Shown in pieces: positions 52,046 through 62,330 of a stretch of DNA of 64,000 nucleotides. Below the pieces are notes generated by a model that worked only from the letters and a program-made list of their open reading frames with translations, did no database searches and had not been told where the DNA came from. This DNA comes from Linepithema humile (Eukaryota; Arthropoda; Insecta; Hymenoptera; Formicidae), in the NCBI RefSeq assembly GCF_040581485.1, contig NC_090135.1, forward strand, positions 2,597,001 through 2,661,000. Direction: 5' to 3'. Position 1 is the first letter of the stretch; every line of letters starts with the position of its first letter. The position numbers and the translations under genes are program-made.

Positions 52046-53304
52046 TACACAATAGACAATTGCAAGGCACTCCTTTTCTGTAGTCGAGTAATTCCTCTCC
52101 GCGCTGTTTAAGATTCTGGAAGTGTATGTTATCGGCAGATCTTTTCCAATGGATCCTTGACTTAACACACCACCAATAGCATATCCACAAGCATCTACTG
52201 TGAGGATAAAAAATTTGTTAAAATTTGGGTATTGGAGAATAGGTTCTTTACAAAGTTCGTCCTGTAAGATAGTGAAAGCCTTTTCCTGTAAGGGAGTCCA
52301 TGTAAAAGGTATATATTTTTTCAATAAATCGGTTAAAGGTTTGGCAAGCTTCGAGAAATCTTTAATAAACCTACGGTAGTACCCAGCTAGGCCCAAGAAC
52401 TGTTTTATATTTTTCTGATTTTTTGGTATAGGAAAGTTTTTTACTGCTATGATTTTATCTGGATCTGGTTTAACCCCCATTGAACTGATCACATGGCTTA
52501 AATATACAACTTCGTGTCTCAAAAATTGGCATTTCTCGGGTTGAAGCTGTAAGTTAGCTTCTTTTAGTCTTTGCATTAATTTTTCAATTTTTATTCTATG
52601 TTCCTCCAAGGATCTGGCATACACAACAATATCGTCTAGATAGACAGATACTTCGTTTCCTTGTAAACCCACCAGCACACTGTCCATAAGTCTTTGGAAC
52701 GTGGCTGGTGCGTTTTTCAAACCAAATGGCATTCTTAAATATTCGTAATGCCCATACGGGGTGGAAAACGCTGTCTTAGCTCTGTCATTCGGATTCATTG
52801 GAATTTGATGAAAGCCCTGTGCTAGATCAAATATGGAAAAATATTTAGCACTTCCTAACTGATCCAAGATCTCTACTATATTTGGAAGGGGGTATGCATC
52901 CCCGATAGTTTTTTCATTTAACTTCCTAAAGTCAATTACCATTCTCCATTTTTTTTCTTTTTCTCCGATCGATTTCTTAGACACAATCCAAAGAGGTGCA
53001 TTATATGGGGAAGAGGAAGGTTGAATAACGTTATCTTTCAGTAATTTTTTCACTTGTTTATCTATTTCTTCTTTATGGACTGGCGGGTATCTATATTGTT
53101 TAACATGAATAGAAATGTCGTCAGTGGTAGGAATGGAATGACTAGTGATATTAGAAAATTTTAATTTATCTCCTGGTAAGAAAAAGCAGTCTATATTCTT
53201 TTCTAATGTTGTTTCTACATGTCTCCTCTCTTCTTTATTTAAATGACTCAAGTTTGTTAGATTTTTTAATTTATTATAACGGTGTTCAATTGCTGGAATT
53301 GTAT
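52046..53304 (-). pseudogene. gypsy pol, reverse transcriptase part
   Basis: Minus strand: IPAIEHRYNKLKNLTNL, then SSSPYNAPLWIVSKKS, WRMVIDFRKLNEKTIGDAYP, MPFGLKNAPATFQRLMD and catalytic YLDDIVVYA, then connection and early RNase H (ILTVDACGYAIGGVL, TTEKECLAIVYCVT). The frame is open here, but at 52046 it runs into the inserted young Gypsy LTR. Its start joins in frame to the protease segment when the LTR at 53305-54185 is removed. Confidence 0.9.
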
Positions 53305-54185
53305 TGTGGCGGCTCACCGCCACACAGCTGTACTGAAGCGGCATAATACGCCGCGGCGCCGCTACGCGCCGCAGGCCTTCTACCAGTTATAAGCTTGCGG
53401 ACCCACCGCCAGGTGGCGCAGGCGGTGAAGAGCTTTCTCGCGATCAAGCTTCGATCGACGAGATATAAAAGAGCTGCTCCGCAGATCTTTACTCACTCAC
53501 TCGCTTCAAGGCGAGCTCTCACTAAGGGCCCTTGAACGGAGTCACAGCTCTGCTTCGAAGAGCGCAACCAGCAAGTCTTCTCGACTTTTCACAGTGCCTG
53601 GGAAGGCACGGAAGCGAAAGACTCAGTCTCAGCTCTGACCGCACACCTCACGTAGGATGTACAGCTACGGTCAGCTGACGCACCAGCATCGCCGTCGCCA
53701 CCACAGACTCTACAGCGGAAAATAATTCCCTTAGAGTTCTGTGCCCGGTTGACTCGGCCCCCACGTGACACTCACGTTCCGGGGACATCCGAATGCGAAG
53801 GCCTCTCCCGCCTCGGCTCGCAGACTCACTTGCGACTCACATCGAGAGCCGGACGGTCGCAGCGCATGGCACATCGGAGACATACTCCACCGCAACGCAA
53901 ACCTCGCCGCCGGGATGCAACACGCACCCTCGCATGAATCGTCCTGTTAAGGACCCGATTCCAACCACGCAGACGCGGCCGGTAATATCTTACCGCGCCC
54001 GTCACCTTTCATTCGAAACTCGCGGCCTTACACTCTGCCGCGAATGCGCCGCTGGCGCACTCAAGTTACACACACACCTGTACATACATACTTCTCTCTG
54101 ACAAAGAAATAAACACATTTCTACACAATTGACTCTATCTCACTTCTCACCAGTCGAACACAATCCTTAGGCTATACGCCTATAT
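53305..54185 (+). mobile_element. 881-bp solo LTR-like insertion with GTAT duplication
   Basis: Starts TGTGGCGGCTCACCGCC and ends GGCTATACGCCTATAT. GTAT flanks both sides (53301-53304, 54186-54189), and removing it restores the gypsy reading frame. TATA box TATAAAAG at 53464 and AATAAA near 54110 fit an LTR. It lacks a canonical CA end. Same family as the fragment at 36243-36641. Confidence 0.8.
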
Positions 54186-54982
54186 GTATCTTCAATGTTT
54201 GATTTATTGAAATAGCAAAGCGCAATGGAATTAGTAGGCTTAGTGAGGTCACTTAATTCAGTGGATTCAGAGAAATCAGTGGAGTTAGTAGAATTGACAC
54301 AGTCAATTAAATTGGTAGAATAGTAATCTATCAAGTGCATGGGCTTCAGTATTATTGTGTAGTCACGCTCAGTGACGTTATATACTTTTAAATACCCTTT
54401 GCCTTGTGAATTAGTAACAAGTGCCTCACCAAGATATAATCCTTTAACGGGTTCACAAGGCGGTACGTATCCTTCCGTTCTTTCAGGATTAGTAATATTA
54501 AAAGAGACTGGTAACACAGTTCGGACTGGTACTATTATTTTCTCTTTGTTATAAAATGGAATTGACATGTTTCCAATAATCAAACTTTCTTTATCGTAAT
54601 TTAGGATAGCATTATTATTTTTTTAAAATTCAGAGCCAAGAATTCCGTCGCTCGGGATGGGTACTTCATTCTGCACTACGTGAAACTTTGTTATCTTACC
54701 GGCTACTGCAAAAATTACGGCTCCCTGTGTTTCAACAGGAACCTTAGTAATGCCTCTTAAAATTAATCTATCATTTAAATCTATGGGAGTGTTTCTTAAG
54801 ATTTTAGACTTAATCATATTTATGGCAGAACCTGAATCAATCATAAATTTGCAATATCCTTGTAAATTTTTACAAGTTAGTATTATTTTTGGCAAAAAAG
54901 TAGCTGCCTCCGGGTTTGCCACTATTATTGTTGCATCCGGAATAAATTTTGAGACCTGATTATTTGCGTCAGAATTATTCAT
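54186..54982 (-). pseudogene. gypsy protease and pre-RT region
   Basis: 54982-54623 carries the aspartic protease motif FMIDSGSAINMI and ends GILGSEF with a TAA (54625-54623). The same frame resumes with ILNYDKESLIIGNMSIPFYN and continues to the LTR insertion. It lies in the -1 frame relative to gag. One stop inactivates it. Confidence 0.85.
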
Positions 54983-56223
54983 CCTTCGTTTATTATTGGT
55001 TCTGCCTGTACACTTATCGGATGCGCTGTAATATGAGCCGTATCCCGGGCCGCGCTCGCTATCGGGCGGCTTTCTAAGTTTTCCGGATTCTGTACAAAGT
55101 TTCGGTATGCTAGCTTTTTGCAGTTCGATATGTTATGCCCCGGAAATTTACAGTATCGACACACATCAGGAAAATTTGGACCTGGTACACTCGGAATTAG
55201 TGGTCTAATCCAAGGGCGCGGAATCAGTGTGTTAGGATTTTTTAAAATTGACTTTGGTGGTTCAGCGTGCGGTGATTCTACACTTTTTATGTCAGAGCGT
55301 AGTAAAGGAGCAGTTTTCTGCGAAGATTGACGTTCGCGTAATTTTTCTACTTCTAAATTATTTGAAATTTTGACGGCCCACTCAATGGCTACATCTAAAT
55401 CGGTTATTTGCCGGTGTTCCATACGAGTTATTATATTAGACGGCAATCCATTAATAAAAGCTTCTAATACTTCTCCATCTATTTCTTCTATGAAAGTACG
55501 GCTTATGCTTTTTCCCTGACGTCTATTTCCATCCAATATAGCAAACTTCAAATCTTTTACTCTCCCCGCATATTTAAGAATTGTTTCAGCCGGCAATTTG
55601 TAAGTATTAGCAAGTTTACCTCGATATTGTGCAATTGACTTATTCGGTGCAAAAATAGCTTTTAGTTTGTCTAATAAATCGACAACACGCGTATACATAT
55701 TTCCTTCAACAACTTGGTACGCATCACCCTCTAATTAATTAATAATAAACTGTACTAGCTGAGGCTCCTGTACAGAGGATAATAGATCACGAGCACGTTT
55801 ACAAGCACGGGCAAATTGAAATACCGAAATTTTATAATCGTCATACGCAGGGATATTGGAAGCTACATTCTTTAATTTTAAAATCGGAAATGATGCTGGT
55901 ACTTCGTCCTGCGCCGGCATGCTTTGATACTCTTCGTAGGCCGATGCGGCTCTTAAAGTTTCGTTCACGCGTTGTTCTAACATATTTATTTGTTCCGGCA
56001 ATTTTTGTAACTGAGAGAGTTCACTTTGTATTTTAGAAAGCACTTGTATAAGTGAATTCGCGTCAATAGCTTCAGTAGCGCGTTTTTCTATTTCCTCGCG
56101 TTCGCGTAGCAAAGCTTAATGCTGTGCGCGTAATTGTTTTTCACGTTCATCGAGATGTTTTTGCCTAATGTCTATTTCGGCGTCGGTCGACACCGGTCCC
56201 TGCGAGCGAGTACCGTGCGACAT
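54979..56223 (-). pseudogene. gag: gypsy gag, two in-frame stops
   Basis: Starts MSHGTRSQGPVSTDAEID at 56223. A TAA lies after LRAQH (near 56118-56116), and a second TAA at 55737-55735 after FIIN; all three parts share one frame. The middle part has coiled-coil-like SQLQKLPEQINMLEQRV, then capsid helices (FINGLPSNIITRMEHRQI). The C-terminal part has a zinc knuckle CRYCKFPGHNISNC. It ends at 54979. Confidence 0.85.
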
Positions 56224-56340
56224 TTTAAATTCACAAATCACAACACAGTGGAATATAGTACTTACACTAAAATATTATTATTAAACAAAATTATTGAACG
56301 ATAGATCATTATCAAATCCCACCGCTGCCACCAATTTTTA

Positions 56341-57101
56341 TGTTACGTCTGGTCACTAGACGTGTGTAGAGAATTCTGTAATATCGACTATTAGCGCGAA
56401 ATTTGAAATGTCTCCTTATTTTTTAGTCACCCTGCATTCACCGGGTTTACTAGGGATACAGGAGGTAACAATCTATCGTATGAAAAGGATATGAATAAAA
56501 TCAAATAAAATAGATTAAATTAGCTTACCTAATTTTAATTAGGAGCAAAGCCTTATAGATACGTCTTAATAATGCAGATATTACACTGCTAAATATAAAC
56601 CAAATAACTCAGTGTTTTCAACTGAACAATGCAGAGAAAAATAGTATATAGAACTTAATATGACCTAACAGTGAGTCTGCTGGAAGAGAACTGTCTCACG
56701 AGCGATGATGTACGTTGGTCCTCTTGTGGTGGGGAGTAGGCCCTCGAGAGTATCGCATAGATTTTTAATCGTCACATCGGCTTCTTGATACGTTGGAATA
56801 TCGTTTGGCTGGAAGTTGATATGCAGCTCGTTTTCGTTTATAGAAGATAGCCGACGGATAAGATGGGTGTCTGGTAACCTTTGCTTATTTTATTCTTATC
56901 TCTTCACTTATTTGTTCAATGCATTGTTCAATTATGCAGTATTCTTATAGCTATAATATAATTAATATTTTTATAACTAATAATACAGTTAACACTAATC
57001 ATAACTTTAATCTTGCTCTTTGGATGAATTTTAGATGGACTTGTACAGATCTCTTTAATAATGTTCTGTTCATTGAATTTTACCATTGTCGGGACATCAC
57101 A
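56341..57101 (-). repeat. 5' LTR of the env-bearing gypsy
   Basis: 761 bp. On the minus strand the sequence just after it reads TAAAAATTGGTGGCAGCGGT; the TGGTGGCAGCGG part is the likely primer-binding region (tRNA not assigned). Confidence 0.93.
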
Positions 57102-57110
57102 CGCCCATAT

Positions 57111-57866
57111 GTAATATTTAAAAATATCTGTTTTCTTTTTTTCTTATTAACATTTTTGTTCCTTTATAATACAGTTTTATAACATAATATAATACAGTTA
57201 TAACATAATATAGTTTTATAGTTAATTAAATAACATTTGTTGTGCACTCTATTTATTCAGTTTATTTTTTAATATCTTTTTATATTATGTCTTACTCTTA
57301 TGTCTTATTTAATGTTTTTAAGAAAATGTTAAATATGTGATACCAATTTTTAAACCTTTATGTGTACTGTCAGAACACGAGTACCTTTTGTATTTTAAGT
57401 GTAATTTTTTTGCTTATATGGCTGAAACTTTTATTTATTTTAAAACAATTTCAAATTAAATTGATATGAATAATCGTGTTTGATAAAAAAAGTAGTTTTA
57501 GGCTAAAATACATTTCTTAAGTGCACATAAAGATTAAACATAAATTTGAAAAATACTTCCATTTTCCTAGTCAGGAGCCATTTATTTTGTGATATGTAGG
57601 TAAGTGTTTGTGATGAGCTAAGTAAGTTTATTTTGTGATTGTAAAGCCATTGTTTTTCTTAATTTCTAGTTAATATATTTCTGTGGAACAGTTCAAGTTC
57701 ATTCCGTTGGTATCTTTCAGCTCGGCCGTCCTGGCCTTGAACTTTGCCCCGAAGTTTCTTTTTACTAGTTCGCTGCGTAAATCAGTGAGAGTCTGTGGTT
57801 TGAAGTGCGTACTCTACGTGGACTTATACGATGTGAGTATACCAGTTGCATCTGTAGTATGTTATA
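57111..57866. other. AT-rich spacer, no gene
   Basis: No motif or repeat recognised. A 63-codon frame at 57683-57874 is unsupported and runs into the next element. Confidence 0.6.
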
Positions 57867-59068
57867 CAGGGTGATTCGAAATAACCTGATGTCCTTGAAA
57901 TGTTATATTCTTGAACGAATTCTAAGACGATTTTTCCTTTTGCAAAATTTTGTCTGAAGCTTAGTTTTCGAGTTATAACGGAAAATAGTTCGCTACTTAC
58001 GAGTCCGATACAACGGGCAGGCAGGGACGCGTCATAAGACTAGCGCCCCCCTACATGGTCAATGTTATTGTATGTTATTATGTCAAAGTTATTGTATAAT
58101 ATTTTATATTGTATAATATTATTGATAATTTTGATTTTACATTGAAGTTTAGATTATTTGTGTATTTCATATACAATATTGTACAATTATTATTGATCGT
58201 TTAGGGGGGCTATAACGTAATGCTTCAAAGTGAAATATTTGATGACGCGAGTTTTACATAAGTGACAAATTAACTAAAAATACAAAGCGAAGACGAAGTA
58301 GTAATCGCGGTTTGATTAAATATTCTTACCTTGGAGAGAACCGACGAGTTTGTATTTTTTTGTGACGATTGTCCGTCTTGAAAATAACAGCTTCTCAATT
58401 TCACTTGACACTTCACAATTTATTTCAAAACATCACTGTATTTACTGTGTTTAATCACAGTACTTTACTTGTATCACTCGAGTATCACTCGTAAATATCA
58501 ATTCCCGCACAGATTAAAGGCCACCGCTTTTCCGTAACGTGTTACGTTAAGTTAAGTACTTCAATGCACAGAGAAAGTCATAACGTAGCATAAGCGTGTA
58601 TACACGCTACGTTACGATTTTTTCTGTGCGTTGAAATACTTAACGCAACTTAACGCGTTACGGAAAAGTTTGTACGATGGCTTTAAGGCACAAAATCCGA
58701 CCGATTTACGACCGATAAAATACGACCGATTTACTATTATTATTTATAAAGGTTATTGTTTGTTTACTTTTTGACCGTGACATACGTAGTTCTACTGCAC
58801 ACTCACGAGATAGCACTGATGTAAGTATCGGTAGAGTAATTGCATGAAAAGAGCCTCGATGCGGATTCTCAGCGTTGATTGATCATAACGTGATCATAAC
58901 ATTATCGATCTCGCTATGGCGTACGTTGCTTTGCGAACGCGCTTGGCGCGAGATATGAGAGAGTCTTATTTTCATTTTTAGGCAATTTAATACCGTAACG
59001 AAAAAATGTAGACAGGTATTCTAAACATTCATCTTTCTTAAAATAAACAAATTTCTTTCCACGTTGAC
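57867..59068. repeat. left 1.2-kb terminal inverted repeat
   Basis: Pairs with 61024-62200. Contains a second-order hairpin, TTCCGTAACGTGTTACG with TAACGCGTTACGGAAAAG, around 58530-58675. Confidence 0.85.
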
Positions 59069-59165
59069 AATCGCACTTCGTATCGCATAACATATCATTT
59101 TCTTATAGTAAGAAACGCGTTAGCATCTTGCGGGAAATGTCAGTATCGAGACTGCCGCAAACTTA

Positions 59166-59612
59166 TTTTGATAGAATATGATCGTTGCTTTGCAACCACA
59201 ACATAATGCAACAAACTTCAGCGAGCAATTTGAATAATTGAATAAAACATAAAAATTTAAATATTTACAATATACAATTTACAATATTTACAATATACAA
59301 TATACAATTATGGTTCTTTACTCGCCGGTTGCATGCAACCTGAATGTTAAATAATAATGTTACTATTCTTATTTGTTCAGACGCTGCCAGTTTCATTCAA
59401 CCTCTGAACTGCGGCGAGTAAAAAATCATAAAAAATAAGAATAATAACATTATTATTTATCATTCGGGCTGCATGCAACTAGCGAGTAAAAAACTATAAT
59501 TATATGAAAATATTTACATTTTTATGTTTTATTCAATTATCCAAATTGCTCGCTGAAGTTCTTTGCATTATGTTGCGGTTGCAAAGAAATGATCATATAA
59601 ATAATATGACAA
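59166..59612. repeat. palindromic insertion inside the element
   Basis: ATGATCGTTGCTTTGCAACC ... AACTTCAGCGAGCAATTTG pairs with CAAATTGCTCGCTGAAGTT ... GGTTGCAAAGAAATGATCAT. Inside it, TTTACTCGCCGGTTGCATGC pairs with GCATGCAACTAGCGAGTAAA. It is probably a nested foldback MITE. Confidence 0.75.
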
Positions 59613-59660
59613 AATCGATATCTGTGTTAATCATCCTCCATCAATTAAGACAATAAAGAA

Positions 59661-60789
59661 ATGGCATATTCAACTCAAGAATATTACGATATGCTGATGG
59701 CACTCGGTGAGTATCAAGGGCAATATCATGTGGCTGCAAGAAAATACGCCGAGTTATATTTAAACCGACATCCTCCGCCGATTGTGATACTTGCTGCAGC
59801 TCATAGGTTGTATAAAACTGACTGCATTTTAATAAATAAGAATGATAACGTAATTATTTATCATTAACATTATTTATTACAATTCAGATTGTATGAAACT
59901 GGCAGCGTATTGTCAAATAAACATGATGTTGGCAGGAACTAGACCACAAGAAATTTGCAAAATGTTATCGAGCAAGAATCTGATACTAGTATTAGAGTTA
60001 TTGCTCGCGATCATGATTTCTCGTATTCCACGTTGCAAAGAATACTTAAGGAAGAAAAGTTGCACGCATTTCACTACACTCGTATGCAAAAATTACGATC
60101 GGAAGATTAAACTTAAAAACGAAATTTTTGCGAAGATTTCCTGAGAAAGATGGATCGAAATCCAAGATTTCTTTCTCGTGTCATATTTAGCGATGAATCG
60201 TTATTCACACGAGAAGGAATCTTGAATTCGCACAACAATCATTGTTGGAGCGATAAAAATCCACGATGCACCCATCCCAGGAGCTTCAAAAACTAGTTGG
60301 AAGAGGAATGTTTGGGCTGGAATAATGGGAACACAAATATTCGGTTCCGTTTACCTTCCGGACAATTTAAATGGCGCAAATTATCTTCACTTCCTGGAAA
60401 ACACAATGCCCGATTTTTTGGAAGAAGTCCCTTTACTCGAGAGGAACAATATTGTTTTCCAACAAGATGGTGCCGGGCCACACAACGCAAGAATTGTGAC
60501 CAATTTCTTAAATAGACAGTTTCCTGGGCGTTGGATGGGCCGGTATAATCCAATAAATTGGCCCGCAAGATCTCCGGACCTCAACCCTTTGGATTTTTTT
60601 CCATGGGGTTATTGTAAGGAGATTGTGTATAGAAAACTTCCCGAAAATATAGAAGAATTGGACGCAAAATTGCACGAAGCAATTTGGAGTATTGATGAAG
60701 ATATGTTGGAGAATGTGCAACATAATATAATACGACGCTTGAGAGCTTGCATTGAGATGGACGGAGGCCATTTCGAACATTTGTTATAA
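59661..60789 (+). pseudogene. Tc1/mariner-type transposase with N-terminal HTH, decayed
   Basis: Starts MAYSTQEYYDMLMALGEYQG (N-terminal helix-turn-helix of the type catalogued as DUF4817), interrupted near 59820-59890. It then continues through frames with stops near 60105-60142 and 60293. Catalytic motifs are present: SRVIFSDESLFTREG, VFQQDGAGPHNARI and WPARSPDLNPLDFFPWGY (three Asp). The last 154 codons (60325-60789) are open. Dead as it stands. Confidence 0.82.
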
Positions 60790-61023
60790 AAATAAGACAA
60801 ATCTGCCCTTTTCAGGGCGACCAAATCTCTTTTCGTTGGACATTTATTAAAAACCGCAAAACAATTAAGAGAGAGAGAGAGAGAAAAAATTTAAAAATTT
60901 AAAAAGATTATTAAATAAATACAATTATAGCAATCTGCTTTTTTTCGATACTACGATTTCTTTTACTATGCAGAAATAAATATCGTATTTAAATTTTATT
61001 AAAGATAGCCAACGTGATAGATA

Positions 61024-62200
61024 GTCAACGTGGAAAGAAATTTGTTTATTTTAAGAAAGATGAATGTTTAGAATACCCGTCTACATTTTTTCGTTACGGT
61101 ATTAAATTGCCTAAAAATGAAAATAAGACACTCTCATATCTCGCGCCAAGCGCGTTCGCAAAGCAACGTACGCCATAGCGAGATCGATAATGTTATGATC
61201 ACGTTATGATTAATCAACGCTGAGAATCCGCATCGAGGCTCTTTTCATGCAATTACTCTACCGATACTTACATCAGTGCTATCTCGTGAGTGTGCAGTAG
61301 AACTACGTATGTCACGGTTAAAAAGTAAACAAACAATAACCTTTATAAATAATAATAGTAAATCGGTCGTATTTTACCGGTCGTAAATCGGTGGGATTTT
61401 GTGCCTTAAAGCCATCGTACAAACTTTTCCGTAACGCGTTAAGTTGCGTTAAGTATTTCAACGCACAGAAAAAATTGTACGTAGCGTGTATACACGCTTA
61501 TGCTACGTTATGACTTTCTCTGTGCGTTGAAGTACTTAACTCAACGTAACACGTTACGGAAAAGCGGTGGCCCTTAATCTGTGCGGGAATTGATATTTAC
61601 GAGTGATACTCGAGTGATACAAGTAAAGTACTGTGATTAAACACAGTAAATAGAGTGATGTTTTGAAATAAATTGTAAAGTGTCAAGTGAAATTGAGAAG
61701 CTGTTATTTTCAAGACGGACAATCGTCACAAAAAAATACAAACTCGTCGATTCTCTCCAAGGTAAGAATATTTAATCAAACTGCGATTACTACTTCGTCT
61801 TCGCTTTATATTTTTAGTTAATTTGTCACTTATGTAAAACTCGCGTCATCAAATATTTCACTTTGAAGCATTACGTTAGAGTCCCCCTAAACGATCAATA
61901 ATAATTGTACAATATTGTATATGAAATACACGAATAATCTAAACTTCAATGTAAAATCAAAATTATCAATAATATTATGCAATATAAAATATTATACAAT
62001 AACATTGACCGTGTAGGGGGGCGTTAGTCTTATGACGCGTCCCTGCCTGCCCGTTGTATCGGACTCGTAAGTAGCGAACTATTTTCCGTTATAACTCGAA
62101 AACTAAGCTTTGGACAAAATTTTGCAAAAGGAAAAATCGTCTTAGAATTCGTTCAAGAATATGACATTTCAAGGACATCAGGTTATTTCGAATCACCCTC
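61024..62200. repeat. right 1.2-kb terminal inverted repeat
   Basis: Complement of 57867-59068. Confidence 0.85.
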
Positions 62201-62330
62201 TATACACTTAATCATCTATAAATCTTACATCTATTCTTCGCATAAAAATTACTTAACCAAATTAATATAATACACAAAAACTAAAAAAAACTAATTAATT
62301 TTCCTCTGTTTTTCCCTCAGGAGGACCACA

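Larger units (their letters stand above)
36642..57101 (-). mobile_element. env-bearing gypsy retrotransposon (errantivirus-like), 4 later insertions
   Basis: Two 761-bp LTRs (36642-37402, 56341-57101) begin TGTTACGTC and end ATCACA. CGCC flanks both sides (36638-36641, 57102-57105). The gene order on the minus strand is gag, protease, RT/RNase H, integrase, env. Subtracting insertions at 41389-42549, 42740-44526, 44553-52041 and 53305-54185 with their duplications leaves about 9.1 kb. A polypurine tract (AAGGGGGGTGG on minus) abuts the 3' LTR at 37403-37413. The LTRs differ at one site I noticed (near 37029/56728). Confidence 0.95.
57867..62200 (+). mobile_element. Tc1/mariner-superfamily element with 1.2-kb terminal inverted repeats
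   Basis: Termini CAGGGTGATTCGAAATAACC and its complement GGTTATTTCGAATCACCCTC, flanked by TA on both sides (57865-57866, 62201-62202). The inverted repeats run 57867-59068 and 61024-62200, recognisable across their whole length with scattered differences. The centre has a palindrome (59166-59612) and a decayed transposase. Confidence 0.88.

Noticed and set aside
36642..57101. Reading the two outer LTRs and interior as several independent elements
   Set aside because: Matching LTRs, shared CGCC duplication and frame repair after removing the insertions show a single element.
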